The notes below the pieces were generated by a model. The model ran no database searches. It saw nothing but the letters and a program-made list of their open reading frames with translations, and had not been told where the DNA came from. A stretch of DNA of 64,000 nucleotides from positions 4,154,001 through 4,218,000 of the forward strand of contig NZ_CP047650.1 of assembly GCF_009906855.1 (NCBI RefSeq). Direction: 5' to 3'. This document shows, in pieces, positions 29,629 to 38,770 of this stretch. This DNA is from Xylophilus rhododendri. GTDB taxonomy: Bacteria > Pseudomonadota > Gammaproteobacteria > Burkholderiales > Burkholderiaceae_C. The first letter of the stretch is position 1; each line of letters begins with the position of its first letter. The position numbers and the translations under genes are program-made.

Positions 29629-31124
29629 GTCCAGCCCAGTACGGCGAGATGGTTGACGAAGATCGGCAGGTCCTTCCAGACACCGGTCAGCCCGCGCCGC
29701 GCCACCGTCACCCACTGGGGCTGGTAGAGGTAGAGCGAGACGGCGTCGCGCGCCAGCATCTGCTGCGCCTGGCCGAGCAGCTGCTTGCGCTGGGTCTCGG
29801 TGGGCGAGGTCTTGATGCGGTCGTAGAGCGCCTGGAATTCCCTGGACTGGTAGCCCCAGTAGTAGTCCGGCCGGGCGTTGTTGCCCAGGTCGAAGGGCTC
29901 CACATGGGAAATGATGGACAGGTCGTAGTTGAAGCCGCCGCCATAGGTGTTGGCCAGCCACTGCGCCCATTCCACGTTCTGCAGCTTGCAGACCACGCCC
30001 ACCTTGGCCAGCTGCGCGGCCAGCACCTCGCCGCCCTGGCGGGCGTAGGCGGTGGGCGGTAGGGTGACGGTGAGTTCCAGCGGCGTCTTCACGCCGGCCT
30101 CGGCCAGCAGCTGCTTAGCTTTCCCCAGGTCGTGCGGATTGAGGCCGGTGGTGTCGATGTAGCCGGGCGCGCCGGGCACGTAGAAGCTGCCGATCGGCAC
30201 GCCGTAGCCGTCGGCCGCGCCGGTGATCATCTCCTGCCGGTCGATGGCGGCGTAGAGCGCACGGCGCACGCGCACGTCGTCGAGCGGCTTTCGGCGGTGG
30301 TTGATCGAGACGATGGTCTTGGCGCGCGAGCCGCCCACCAGCACCTCGAAGCGCGGGTTGTTCTTGAACTGCTCGGCGCTGCGCGGCGCCAGGCGCGGGA
30401 ACAGGTCCACGTCGCCGGCCAGCAGCGCGGCGGATTGGGCAGCCGGGTCGGGAATGAAGCGGAAGGTGGCGCGGCGGATGCGGGCGGCGGCGGGGCTGCG
30501 GTAGCCGTCCCAGGCGGCCAGGATCAGCGAGGCGCCGCGGTTGAAGCGCTCCAGCCTGTAGGGACCGGTGCCGACCGGCTGGGCCGCGTTGGTGTCGGCG
30601 CTGGTCGGCTCGACGATCACGGCGGTGGCCTGGCCGAGCAGGAAGGGCAGGTCGGGATCGATCTCGCGGTTGAGCAGCACCACGGTGTAATCGTCCACCA
30701 CCTGCACGCTGAGGTTCTGGAAGGTGCGTTTGTCCTTGTTGGTGCTCTTGTCGGAGGCTGCGCGTTCGAAGCTGAACTTGACCGCGTTGGCGTCGAAGGG
30801 CCGGCCGTTGTGGAAGCTCACGCCGCGCCGGAGGCGAAAGGTCAGGGTCTTCAGGTCGGGCGACAGCTCCCAGCCCTCGGCCAGCAGCGGCGAGACGCTG
30901 CCGTCGCTGTTGACCCGGGTCAGCGTCTCGTAGACGTTGTAGAGCGTGACCTCGGCGATGGAGGAGGCGGCGGCGGCCGTCGGGTCCAGCCCCGGCGGTT
31001 CGAGTGCGATGCCGACCACCACCGCCGTCTTGCCCCGCGACTGGGCCCAGGCGGCGGGCGCGCCGCTCAGCAGGCAGGCGGCGGAAGTGGACGAGGTGGC
31101 GAGGAAGCGGCGGCGCGTGGGCAT
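29625..31124 (-). CDS. ABC transporter substrate-binding protein, family 5 (peptide/opine/nickel type)
   Basis: Periplasmic receptor of 499 residues with a twin-arginine signal (TRRRFLATSS and a cleavage near AWA-Q). Family-5 features include GIALEPPGLDP, the ADNAVKFSFER-like block (FDANAVKFSFERA), and GTGPYRLERF in the middle. The ATG at 31124 lies 10 bp after AGGAC; the frame can be extended by 17 residues without support. It is coupled to the amidase, but no permease or ATPase of this type follows, so the membrane parts must be encoded elsewhere. Ligand not evident, possibly an amide or short peptide. Confidence 0.9.
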   Translation of the reverse strand: MPTRRRFLATSSTSAACLLSGAPAAWAQSRGKTAVVVGIALEPPGLDPTAAAASSIAEVTLYNVYETLTRVNSDGSVSPLLAEGWELSPDLKTLTFRLRRGVSFHNGRPFDANAVKFSFERAASDKSTNKDKRTFQNLSVQVVDDYTVVLLNREIDPDLPFLLGQATAVIVEPTSADTNAAQPVGTGPYRLERFNRGASLILAAWDGYRSPAAARIRRATFRFIPDPAAQSAALLAGDVDLFPRLAPRSAEQFKNNPRFEVLVGGSRAKTIVSINHRRKPLDDVRVRRALYAAIDRQEMITGAADGYGVPIGSFYVPGAPGYIDTTGLNPHDLGKAKQLLAEAGVKTPLELTVTLPPTAYARQGGEVLAAQLAKVGVVCKLQNVEWAQWLANTYGGGFNYDLSIISHVEPFDLGNNARPDYYWGYQSREFQALYDRIKTSPTETQRKQLLGQAQQMLARDAVSLYLYQPQWVTVARRGLTGVWKDLPIFVNHLAVLGWT

Positions 31125-31190
31125 CGGTGGGTGGTCCTGTCGATGGGGCGGGGCTATGGAAAGGGACTGGAGCATAGAACGTGCCGCGAT

Positions 31191-32684
31191 TCAAATCCGG
31201 CGGCCGCGGCTAGTCCAACGGGCGAGCAGGGAAAACACCGCTTCGCTGAGCAGGGCCAGGGCCGCCGCGGGTAATGCGCCGGCCAGCAGCAGGCCGTGGT
31301 CGTTGAGCGCCAGCCCGGTGACGATGCGTTCGCCATAGCCCCCGGCGCCGACGAAGGCGGCCAGGGTGGCCGTGCCGATGGCGATGGTGGTGGCGGTGCG
31401 CACGCCGGCCAGCAGCACCGGCAGGGCCAGCGGCAGCTCGATCAGCCGCAGGCGCTGGCCGTCGCCCATGCCCAGGGCGGTGGCCGCCTGGCGCAGGCCG
31501 GGCGAGATGCCGTCGAGGCCAGCCACCGTGTTGCGCATCACCGGCAGCAGGGCATAGAGGGCCAGCGCCACCAGCGCCGGCGCGGTGCCGATGCGGCCCA
31601 TCCAGGAGATCAGGGCGGCCAGCAGGGCCAGCGAGGGCACCGTCTGCAGCAGGCCGGCGGTGGCCAGCAGCGGGCCGCGCAGCCGGGGCCTGCGGGCGCA
31701 GAGCAGGGCCAGCGGCACGCCGATCAGCACGGCCAGGGCCACCGAGATGGCGACCAGGGCCAGGTGCTGGCGGGTGAGGCGGGCGAGGTCGGGGCCGAAG
31801 AGGCGGTCGCGCCAGGTCGGCGCCCGTTGCGTGGACGGCGGCGCGCTGCCGTCCAGCGCCTCCCGCGCTACCACTTCGAAAGCCGCGCCGTCGATCTCGG
31901 CCCGCGCGTTGAGGGCGGCCATGCGGCTGGCATCGATGCGGCCTTCGAGCCGCTGCAGGGCGGCCCAGGCGGCGGGAAAGTGCTGCGGCAGGTCCAGGCG
32001 GTAGAGCAGCACGGCCTGGTAGCCGGGGAACCAGTGGTCGGTGTCGGCCAGCAGGCGCAGGCCGCGGCGGGCCACCTGGGCATCGGTGGTGTAGGCATCG
32101 ACGATGTCCACATTGCCGGCTTCCAGCGCCTGGTAGGCCAGGCCGTGGTCCAGCGCCTGCGGCTGCTGCGGCAGGCGGTAGTGCGCGGCCAGGCCGGGCC
32201 AGCCGTCGGCGCGGCCCAGGAATTCGTTGGACAGGCCCAGGCGCAGCTCGGGATGCCGGGCCAGGTCGGCCAGCGATCGCAGCTGCAGGCGGTCGGCCAC
32301 GTCGGCGCGCAGGGCCAGCGCATAGCCGTTCTCGAAACCCAGCGGCACCGCCACCCCCAGCCCCTTGGGCGCCAGCGCGGCCTGCAGGGCAGGCAGGGTG
32401 TCGATGTCCGGCCGCTGCAGCAATTCACGGGCGATGGTGCCGGTGTATTCGGGATAGACATCGATGCTGCCGGCCGCCAGCGCGGCGGCCACCACGGCCG
32501 TGTTGCCCAGTCCGGCCGACACGGTCACCGCCGTGCCGCTGGCGCGTGCCTGGCGCGCCAGCACCTCGGCCAGCACATAACTCTCGGTGAAACGCTTGGA
32601 GCCGATGCGCAGCGGCTCCGCGGCACCGGCCTGCCAGGCCGACAGCATGCAGAGGGCCAGGCACAGCCAGCGGATGCCGCGCAT
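31191..32684 (-). CDS. Osmoprotectant/glycine betaine ABC transporter: fused binding protein and permease
   Basis: A 497-residue fusion. After a Sec signal (ending GAA-E) comes an OpuAC-type binding domain (residues about 22-285, RIGSKRFTESYVLAEVL and VYPEYTGTIAREL), then an OpuB/ProW-type permease with about six membrane segments (about 305-490) and the EAA-like loop ALGMGDGQRLRLIELPLALP. The family imports quaternary ammonium osmoprotectants. The required ATPase (OpuA/ProV) is not in the neighbourhood. Its start lies 3 bp after the DedA stop, so the two are probably co-transcribed. Confidence 0.9.
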   Translation of the reverse strand: MRGIRWLCLALCMLSAWQAGAAEPLRIGSKRFTESYVLAEVLARQARASGTAVTVSAGLGNTAVVAAALAAGSIDVYPEYTGTIARELLQRPDIDTLPALQAALAPKGLGVAVPLGFENGYALALRADVADRLQLRSLADLARHPELRLGLSNEFLGRADGWPGLAAHYRLPQQPQALDHGLAYQALEAGNVDIVDAYTTDAQVARRGLRLLADTDHWFPGYQAVLLYRLDLPQHFPAAWAALQRLEGRIDASRMAALNARAEIDGAAFEVVAREALDGSAPPSTQRAPTWRDRLFGPDLARLTRQHLALVAISVALAVLIGVPLALLCARRPRLRGPLLATAGLLQTVPSLALLAALISWMGRIGTAPALVALALYALLPVMRNTVAGLDGISPGLRQAATALGMGDGQRLRLIELPLALPVLLAGVRTATTIAIGTATLAAFVGAGGYGERIVTGLALNDHGLLLAGALPAAALALLSEAVFSLLARWTSRGRRI

Positions 32685-32687
32685 GCG

Positions 32688-33245
32688 CTAGGCCATCTTG
32701 ACGTGGCGTATCGCCACGACGAGCCCGATGAGCGCCGCGATGCCGATGAACCACAGCTCGTAGTGGTGCAGATTGCCGATGATGGCCTTGAGCACCCCGG
32801 TCACCCACACACCCAGATAGGCCACCGCCGTCGCCCAGACCAGCGCCGCGAAGGCCGACAGCGGCACATAGAGGGCGGTGCGCATCTTCGTCATGCCCAG
32901 CGTCACCGGGAACACGATGCGCAGGCCCCAGGCGAAACGCATCAGCATCACGGTGGCGATCGGATGGCGGTCGACGAAGGCCACGGCCTTCTCGAAGCGC
33001 TTTTCCAGCTTGGGGTGGCGCTGTAGCACCTGCTGCCCCTTGCGCCGGCCGAGCTGGAAGTAGAACTGGTCGCTGAGGAAGGCCGCCGCCGCGCCGCAGG
33101 CGATCAGCGGCAGCATGTGCAGATAACCCTGGTGCACCGCGTAGGCGCCGAGCAGCAGGATGGTCTCGCCTTCGAGCAGGCCGGCGAAGAAGACGGCGTA
33201 GTAGCCGTAGTCGGCGAGCAGGTGGGCGGTGTGGAGATGGATCAT
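32688..33245 (-). CDS. DedA-family membrane protein
   Basis: A 185-residue inner-membrane protein of the DedA/SNARE-associated family, implicated in lipid flipping and membrane homeostasis. Features are ETILLLGAY and the FxGR-like block YFQLGRRKGQQVL, then RFAWGLRIVFPVTLG and a C-terminal pair of hydrophobic helices. The ATG at 33245 starts a typical DedA N-terminus; the frame upstream is unrelated. It lies downstream of the cardiolipin synthase gene by 65 bp, which fits a shared lipid theme. Confidence 0.9.
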   Translation of the reverse strand: MIHLHTAHLLADYGYYAVFFAGLLEGETILLLGAYAVHQGYLHMLPLIACGAAAAFLSDQFYFQLGRRKGQQVLQRHPKLEKRFEKAVAFVDRHPIATVMLMRFAWGLRIVFPVTLGMTKMRTALYVPLSAFAALVWATAVAYLGVWVTGVLKAIIGNLHHYELWFIGIAALIGLVVAIRHVKMA

Positions 33246-33310
33246 CGTTGGGCGTGGAGCATGCCAGGGATGTGGCGGCTCCCCCGTAGGAATGCGCCCA
33301 GATCTTGCCG

Positions 33311-34699
33311 CTATAGCTGAAAGGCGACGGTGAGCAGCAGCCCCTCGCCGATGTCGCGCAGCAGGCTGGGCGGGCTGGCGTCGAAGGCTTGGGCGTCGGC
33401 GGCCAGGGCCTCGATCCAGGCGGCCAGCCAGGCAATGTCGGCGGGGTCGTAGAACAGCACGCCGGCCTCGTGGTTGAGCAGCAGGCTGCGCAGGTCGAGG
33501 TTGATCGAACCGCACAGCGCCAGCTCGTCGTCCACCACCACCGCCTTGGCATGGGCCATGGCCGGCAGCAGGTGAAAGCGCGCGCCCGCTCGCGCCAGGT
33601 CGCGCATCGCCCGGCTGCGCGCCATGTCGGCCAGGCGGTGGTTGGAGCGGCGCGGGATGGCGATGTCCACCTGCACCCCGCGCAGGGCGGCCAGGCGCAG
33701 CGCGTCGCGCAGGGCGTCGTTGGGCACGAAGTAGGGCGTGACGGCCAGGATGCGGCGCCTGGCGTGGAAGCAGGCCGCCACCAGGATGGCCTGGGCGGTG
33801 TCCTCGCTCTGGTCCGGACCGCTGGGCAGGAACTGGGTGACGGTGCCGCTGGCGGGCGCCGGCGCCACGCCCGGCGGGATGTGGCGCGGCCGCTTCTGGT
33901 GCACCGCGCTCCAGTCCTGCTCGAACTGACGGGCGGCGGCGGCGGCGGTGGGGCCCTCGATCTCGAAGGACAGGTCGGCCCAGGGTTCCAGGCCGGCATC
34001 CACATCGCCGGTGAAGTATTCGGCCGCCAGGTTGCGGCCGCCGGACCACAGCAGCTTCTCGTCGGCGATGACGAACTTGCGGTGGTTGCGCAGGTTGCGC
34101 GGCCCGTCGCTGCGCAGGCCCAGCAGCGGGCGGAACACCGCGATCTCGCCGCCGGCCTCGCGCAGCGCGTCGAAATGGCGGCGCGGCAGCATCAGCGCGC
34201 CGAAGCCGTCGAGCAGCAGCCGCACCCGCACGCCGGCCCGGGCCTGGCCGACCAGGCGCTGCATGGTGGCGCGGCCGAGCGCGTCCTGGCCGATGATGAA
34301 GGTGCAGACGTCGAGCCGCTCGCGCGCGGCGGCGATGGTGGCCCAGAGGGCGTCGCGGGCGATCGCGCCGTCGGCATGCAGCCGGGTGCGGGTGACGGCC
34401 GGCGCCGCCAGGTTGAAGCTCTCGGCCAGCTCCGCCGCCCAGTGGGCGTAGGGCTGGCCCTGGGGCACACGCGGCGCATGCGCCGGCCGCAGCTTGCGCC
34501 GGCCGAAGGCCAGGTACATCGGCAGCACCAGATAGGGCAGCAGCGCCAGGCCCATCACCCAGGCGATGGCGCTGGGCGGCGCCCGCTGGTCGCGCCGGGC
34601 GCGGGTGGTGACCACATACACCAGCACCGCGAGGACCGCGATCAGCAGGTGCTGGGACAGCGAGGGAAGAAACGGCAGCAGCGTATGCGGCAGGAGCAC
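33311..34699 (-). CDS. Cardiolipin synthase (phospholipase D superfamily)
   Basis: Membrane enzyme of 462 residues that joins two phosphatidylglycerol molecules to make cardiolipin. Two N-terminal hydrophobic segments are followed by two PLD repeats, each with an intact HKD motif: HRKFVIADEKLLWSGG and HAKAVVVDDELALCGSINLD. The start is a GTG at 34699; no ATG exists before the first membrane segment, and the ribosome site is weak. The upstream FAD oxidoreductase stops 16 bp before, so they may be one transcript. The family call is strong; the gene name among ClsA/B/C types is not. Confidence 0.9.
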   Translation of the reverse strand: MLLPHTLLPFLPSLSQHLLIAVLAVLVYVVTTRARRDQRAPPSAIAWVMGLALLPYLVLPMYLAFGRRKLRPAHAPRVPQGQPYAHWAAELAESFNLAAPAVTRTRLHADGAIARDALWATIAAARERLDVCTFIIGQDALGRATMQRLVGQARAGVRVRLLLDGFGALMLPRRHFDALREAGGEIAVFRPLLGLRSDGPRNLRNHRKFVIADEKLLWSGGRNLAAEYFTGDVDAGLEPWADLSFEIEGPTAAAAARQFEQDWSAVHQKRPRHIPPGVAPAPASGTVTQFLPSGPDQSEDTAQAILVAACFHARRRILAVTPYFVPNDALRDALRLAALRGVQVDIAIPRRSNHRLADMARSRAMRDLARAGARFHLLPAMAHAKAVVVDDELALCGSINLDLRSLLLNHEAGVLFYDPADIAWLAAWIEALAADAQAFDASPPSLLRDIGEGLLLTVAFQL

Positions 34700-34715
34700 G
34701 GTGCGGCCCGGTGGA

Positions 34716-36152
34716 TCAGGCGGCCAGCATGCGGCCCGGGTTCATGGTGTTCTGCGGGTCCAGCGCGGTCTTGATCGCCCGCATCATGGCCAGGGCGGTG
34801 GGCGATTCGTACTGCTCCAGCTCGTGCACCTTCATGCCGCCCACGCCGTGTTCGGCGGAGAAGGAGCCGTCGAAGGAGGCCACCGAGCGGTAGACGATGT
34901 CGTTGATCTCGTGCTCGCGCTCGACCAGGAAGGCCTTGATGTCGCCTTCGGCCGGCGCCTGCACGTTGTAGTGCAGGTTGCCGTCGCCAAGATGGCCGAA
35001 GTTGACCAGGCGCACGCCGGGAATCGCCTCGCGCAGCAGGCCGTCGGTGATCGAGACGAACTCGGCGATCTTCGAGACCGGCACCGAGATGTCGTGCTTG
35101 ACGTTGAGGCCTTCCTCGGCCTGCGCCATCGGGATGTTCTCGCGGATATGCCACAGGCCCTGGGCCTGGGCGATGTTCTCGGCCACGACGGCGTCGCTGA
35201 CCACGCCGTGCTCGATGGCGGTTTCCAGCAGGCGCTCGAACTGGGCGCGGGCGTGTTCCTCGGACTCGCTGTCGGAGTTCTCCAGCAGCACGCAGTAAGG
35301 CACGTCCGCATCGCCCAGGAAAGGCACGCGCAGCTGCGGCATGTGCTTGCCGACCAGGGAGAGCGCGAACTGGCCCATGGCCTCGAAGCCGGTCAGGTTG
35401 GCGCCCAGATGCTTCTGCGCCAGGCCGAGCAGGGTGACGGCGGCTTCCATCGAGGGCACGGCGGCCCAGGCGGTGAGCGTGGCGGCGGGCAGGGGAAAGA
35501 GCTTCATCGTCGCTGCGGTGATGATGCCCAGCGTGCCCTCGCTGCCGACGAAGAGGTTGCGCAGGTCGTAGCCGGTGTTGTCCTTTCGCAGGCCCGACAG
35601 GCCGTCCCACACCTCGCCCTGGGCGTTGACGATCTCCAGCCCCAGGCACAGCTCGCGTGCGTTGCCGTAGCGCAGCACCTGGGTGCCGCCGGCATTGCTG
35701 GCCAGGTTGCCGCCGATCATGCAGCTGCCCTCGGCGGCCAGGCTGAGCGGGAAGAGAAAGCCTTGCTGCTCCATCGCCTGCTGCAGCACCTGCAGCACGC
35801 AGCCGGCCTCCACCGTGACGGTGAGGTTGTCCGGATCGACCGCGCGGATCGCCGCCATGCGGCCCAGGCTCAGCACCACCTGGCGGCCGGAATCGTCCGG
35901 CGTGGAGCCGTTGACCAGGCCGGTGTTGCCGCCCTGCGGCACCAGCGAGACACCGGCGGCCACGCAGGCCTTGACCACCGCCGACACCTCGGCCGTCGTG
36001 CCCGGGCGCACCACCGCCAGCGCGCGGCCGCGGGTGCGTTTGCGCCAGTCCTGCTCGTAGCCGGTCAGGTCGCCTTCGGTCAGCAGATAGCTGTCGCCGA
36101 CGATGTGGCGCAGGGCCGAGAGCAAGGGGGTGAGGTCGGTGGTGGTGGTCAT
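34716..36152 (-). CDS. FAD-linked oxidoreductase (GlcD / D-2-hydroxyglutarate dehydrogenase type)
   Basis: A 478-residue flavoenzyme oxidising a D-2-hydroxy acid. The FAD_binding_4 domain shows VPQGGNTGLVNGS and the LASNAGGTQVLRYGN loop. The C-terminal FAD-oxidase_C domain has NFGHLGDGNLHYN and SFSAEHGVGGMK, typical of D-2-hydroxyglutarate or D-lactate dehydrogenases. No GlcE/GlcF partner genes are adjacent, which favours the single-subunit D-2-hydroxyglutarate or D-lactate types. The ATG at 36152 fits homologues. It lies between the DUF2069 and cardiolipin synthase genes on the same strand. Confidence 0.9.
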   Translation of the reverse strand: MTTTTDLTPLLSALRHIVGDSYLLTEGDLTGYEQDWRKRTRGRALAVVRPGTTAEVSAVVKACVAAGVSLVPQGGNTGLVNGSTPDDSGRQVVLSLGRMAAIRAVDPDNLTVTVEAGCVLQVLQQAMEQQGFLFPLSLAAEGSCMIGGNLASNAGGTQVLRYGNARELCLGLEIVNAQGEVWDGLSGLRKDNTGYDLRNLFVGSEGTLGIITAATMKLFPLPAATLTAWAAVPSMEAAVTLLGLAQKHLGANLTGFEAMGQFALSLVGKHMPQLRVPFLGDADVPYCVLLENSDSESEEHARAQFERLLETAIEHGVVSDAVVAENIAQAQGLWHIRENIPMAQAEEGLNVKHDISVPVSKIAEFVSITDGLLREAIPGVRLVNFGHLGDGNLHYNVQAPAEGDIKAFLVEREHEINDIVYRSVASFDGSFSAEHGVGGMKVHELEQYESPTALAMMRAIKTALDPQNTMNPGRMLAA

Positions 36153-36170
36153 GGAGAGGGCAGGGCTTGT

Positions 36171-36569
36171 CTATATGTGTTGGATGCGCGGTGCGCGCAG
36201 GCGCGTCCGCACGTGCAGGGCGCAGGCCAGGAACAGCAGCAGGCACAGCGCCACCTCGGCCAGCGCCAGCCAGTGGCCCGGCGCCGGATCGCCCCAGGCG
36301 CGCACCGTGCCCTCGGCGAAATACAGCCACACCAGCAGGCTGACCCAGCGGTAGGTGTACATGCGGTGCTTGAGCAGGCCGGCCAGCGGCAGGCACAGCG
36401 GCAGGGCCTTGAGCGCCAGCCAGGAGCCGCCCGGACGCAGCGGCGCCAGCCAGAGTTCCCAGGCCAGGCACAGCAGGATCAGGCCGAGCAGGCTGAACAC
36501 CGCGAGGCTGCGCGTCAGGCGCACGGAAGAGGAGGGCGGTGTGGGGGGCGGCGTAAGGGGCGGCGTCAT
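36171..36569 (-). CDS. DUF2069 inner-membrane protein
   Basis: A 132-residue integral membrane protein with four hydrophobic segments, matching the short DUF2069 family of proteobacteria (WLALKALPLCLPLAGLLKHR and RMYTYRWVSLLVWLYFAEG). The N-terminus before the first segment is Pro/Thr-rich. The role of the family is unknown. The start at 36569 lies 21 bp from the divergent YihY-type gene, so the two promoters must overlap. It ends 18 bp before the FAD oxidoreductase start and could be in the same transcript. Confidence 0.85.
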   Translation of the reverse strand: MTPPLTPPPTPPSSSVRLTRSLAVFSLLGLILLCLAWELWLAPLRPGGSWLALKALPLCLPLAGLLKHRMYTYRWVSLLVWLYFAEGTVRAWGDPAPGHWLALAEVALCLLLFLACALHVRTRLRAPRIQHI

Positions 36570-36590
36570 CGCGGTGGCATCATAGCGACC

Positions 36591-37871
36591 ATGTCCATGC
36601 CGCCAACGCAGACCCGCCGTGGCGCGCAAGCGCTGGATCGGCTGCGCCTGGCTTCTGCGCATCTGGCGCAGGTCGGCGCGCAGGCCGCCGCCGCGCTGGC
36701 CCGCTTCCCCTGGCGCACCGCCGCCTCGCTGCTGCGCCAACGCTACCGCGAGGACCAGCTGGCGCTGACCGCCGGCAGCCTCACCTTCACCACCGTGCTG
36801 GCCCTGGTGCCCTTCTTCGTGGTGGCGCTGGCGGTGTTCACCGCCTTCCCCATCTTCAGCCAGATGCAGGACCAGCTGCAGCGCTGGCTGGTCGCCAGCC
36901 TGGTGCCCGAGGGCATCGCCCGGCAGGTGCTGGGCTACATGACGCAGTTCTCCAGCAAGGCCAGCCGCCTGGGCGCGGCCGGGCTGAGCGCGCTGGTGAT
37001 CACCACCCTGGCGCTGATCCTCACCATAGACCGCACGCTCAACCGCATCTGGCGGGTGCGCCGGCCGCGCGGCCTGGCGCAGCGCCTGCTGATCTACTGG
37101 GCCGCGCTCACCTTCGGCCCGCTGGTGCTGGCGGTGAGCCTGGCGACCACCGGCGCGGTGGTCGCCTTCTCGCGCGACGTGGTGGACGTGGTGCCCGGCG
37201 GCGTGCGCCTGGTGCTGGGCAGCATCGAGCTGCTGCTGCTGGCCGCGGGCATCGCCGGCCTCTACCACTTCGTGCCGAACAAGCCGGTGCGCTGGTCGCA
37301 TGCCTGGGGCGGCGGCCTGGCGGTGGCCGCCTGCCTGGAGATCGCCAAGAAGGGCGTGGGCCTCTACATCGGCTCGGTGCCGACCTACTCGGTGGTGTAT
37401 GGGGCCTTCGCCAGCATGCCGATCATGCTGCTGTGGATCTACGTGGCCTGGAACATCGTGCTGCTGGGCGCCGTCTCGGTGGCCTACCTGCCGGGCCTGC
37501 TGAGCGGCGCGGTGCTGCGCCACGAAGGCGCGGGGTGGCGTTTCCAGCTGGCGCTGGAGGTGCTGGCGCACCTGCATGCCTCGCAGCGCGCCGGGCTGCA
37601 CGGCCGCAACGCGGTCGAGATCGCCCAGTCATTGCGGGTCGATGTGCTGCAGCTGGAGCCGGTGCTCGAAACCCTGGTCGGCCTCGACTGGGTGGGCGTG
37701 CTGCGCGAGGCCCGGGACGGCCAGCCGCCGCGCCTGGTGCTGCTGGCCGACCTGCACGCCACCGCCGCCGGGCCGCTGGCCGAACTGCTGCTGCTGGAGC
37801 GCGGCGCCGGCACGCAGGCGACCTGGGAGCGCACCGGCATCGCCCGGCTGTCGGTGGCCGACCTGGTCTAG
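36591..37871 (+). CDS. YihY/virulence factor BrkB family inner-membrane protein (UPF0761)
   Basis: A 426-residue membrane protein with about six hydrophobic segments in residues 60-300, matching the family once mislabelled ribonuclease BN: DQLALTAGSLTFTTVLALVPFF and SVVYGAFASMPIMLLWIYVAWN. The cytoplasmic C-terminal 120 residues resemble a winged-helix-like tail common in betaproteobacterial members. Function is unknown. The ATG at 36591 was chosen because the frame remains open about 2 kb upstream through antisense of other genes. It converges with the PIP-box gene that ends at 37896. Confidence 0.88.
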   Translation: MSMPPTQTRRGAQALDRLRLASAHLAQVGAQAAAALARFPWRTAASLLRQRYREDQLALTAGSLTFTTVLALVPFFVVALAVFTAFPIFSQMQDQLQRWLVASLVPEGIARQVLGYMTQFSSKASRLGAAGLSALVITTLALILTIDRTLNRIWRVRRPRGLAQRLLIYWAALTFGPLVLAVSLATTGAVVAFSRDVVDVVPGGVRLVLGSIELLLLAAGIAGLYHFVPNKPVRWSHAWGGGLAVAACLEIAKKGVGLYIGSVPTYSVVYGAFASMPIMLLWIYVAWNIVLLGAVSVAYLPGLLSGAVLRHEGAGWRFQLALEVLAHLHASQRAGLHGRNAVEIAQSLRVDVLQLEPVLETLVGLDWVGVLREARDGQPPRLVLLADLHATAAGPLAELLLLERGAGTQATWERTGIARLSVADLV

Positions 37872-37895
37872 GAGCCCTGGCTCCTGGGAGCCGGC

Positions 37896-38591
37896 TCAGC
37901 ACTTGAAGGCGGTCCAGAGTTTGGCCCACAGCCAGTAGAAGGGTTTGGTGTAGCAGGTGCGGGTGACGATCTGGCATTCGATCGTCTTCATCAGGCCGGC
38001 GCGCCACGGGTCCAGCGGATAGCGGCCCTCGGCCATCACGCGCAGGGCCTCCAGCCGGAATTTCTCGACCTGCTCGCGCACGATCTCGCCATCGACGCGG
38101 GCGAAACGGTTCAGGGCCTGCCGCTGGAAATGCGCCAGGCCGAGCTGGAAGCGGCCGATCATGCGGGCGCGCCACATGAACTGCTGGGCCGCCCGGGTGC
38201 GCGGCCCGCCCAGCAGCCGCACCGCCCTGCGCCAGATGCGCTTGGCCTCGCCCCGGCGCGGCTGCATGCGCAGCCGGACCTGCCACAGCACACGGCCGAA
38301 GTCGTCGAGCCACTGGCCGGCGGTCTTTTCGCCGATGCGCCAATGGGGGGTGAGGTTGGGGGACCAGGGGCGCAGCGAGATCCTGCGATTTCGTACCCGC
38401 GAAGGCTCCGCGCCGGCGCCCGGCTGGTCCCACAGCGGCAGGCCGTCAGGGCCGGGCGGCACCGGCAGCCGGGCGACGGCGTCCAGGTCTCGGTGCATGC
38501 CGGGGTGGCGCCGCGTGTCGGGCTGCGCTGGCGGCAGCGGCGGTGGGGCCGGCCGCACCGGGCCGGCGGCGGGAATGATGGCGAACGGCAT
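37896..38591 (-). CDS. Candidate type III effector, paralogue of the gene at 39241-39921
   Basis: A 231-residue protein of no family I know. Residues 1-60 are Pro/Ala-rich and disordered, with no Sec signal; the rest is basic and helical with many Trp and Arg. An ungapped 26-residue block (127-152: LGG, T132, FM, R141, MI, F148, L152) matches residues 128-153 of the second protein with 11 identities, and both end in a KLW or similar motif and a terminal Cys (KLWTAFKC). AAGGA lies 10 bp before the ATG, and PIP box 5 lies 75 bp upstream. Effector status is inferred from regulation and leader. Confidence 0.68.
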   Translation of the reverse strand: MPFAIIPAAGPVRPAPPPLPPAQPDTRRHPGMHRDLDAVARLPVPPGPDGLPLWDQPGAGAEPSRVRNRRISLRPWSPNLTPHWRIGEKTAGQWLDDFGRVLWQVRLRMQPRRGEAKRIWRRAVRLLGGPRTRAAQQFMWRARMIGRFQLGLAHFQRQALNRFARVDGEIVREQVEKFRLEALRVMAEGRYPLDPWRAGLMKTIECQIVTRTCYTKPFYWLWAKLWTAFKC

Positions 38592-38665
38592 GTCGGCGTG
38601 TTCCTTCGATCTGTGGACGGCGCCGGATCATCGTTTCGCGGCATGCCCGGCCGGGCATCCAGGGC

Positions 38666-38690
38666 GCGAAATCCGGCCGGTCCAGCCGAA
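38666..38690 (-). promoter_or_regulatory. PIP box 5 (TTCGG-N15-TTCGC, minus strand)
   Basis: On the minus strand TTCGG (38690-38686) and TTCGC (38670-38666) are 15 bp apart. AACGAT at 38635-38630 begins after 30 bp as a candidate -10. The ATG of the downstream gene is at 38591. The box lies in the 179 bp gap between this gene and the divergent CBS gene. Confidence 0.75.
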
Positions 38691-38770
38691 GCGGGACAGG
38701 GATGTGCCCCCTCGGCAGACGCGTGTCGCTCGGCTATAGTCGCGGACCAAATCCTGCCAGGAGACCCCCC

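Noticed and set aside
34566-36590. Very large upstream extension of the YihY-type gene
   Set aside because: It runs antisense through the FAD oxidoreductase and DUF2069 genes; homology begins only after 36591.
38605-38638. Second TTCG pair on the plus strand upstream of the CBS gene
   Set aside because: The two TTCG words are 26 bp apart instead of 16, so this is not a PIP box for the CBS gene.
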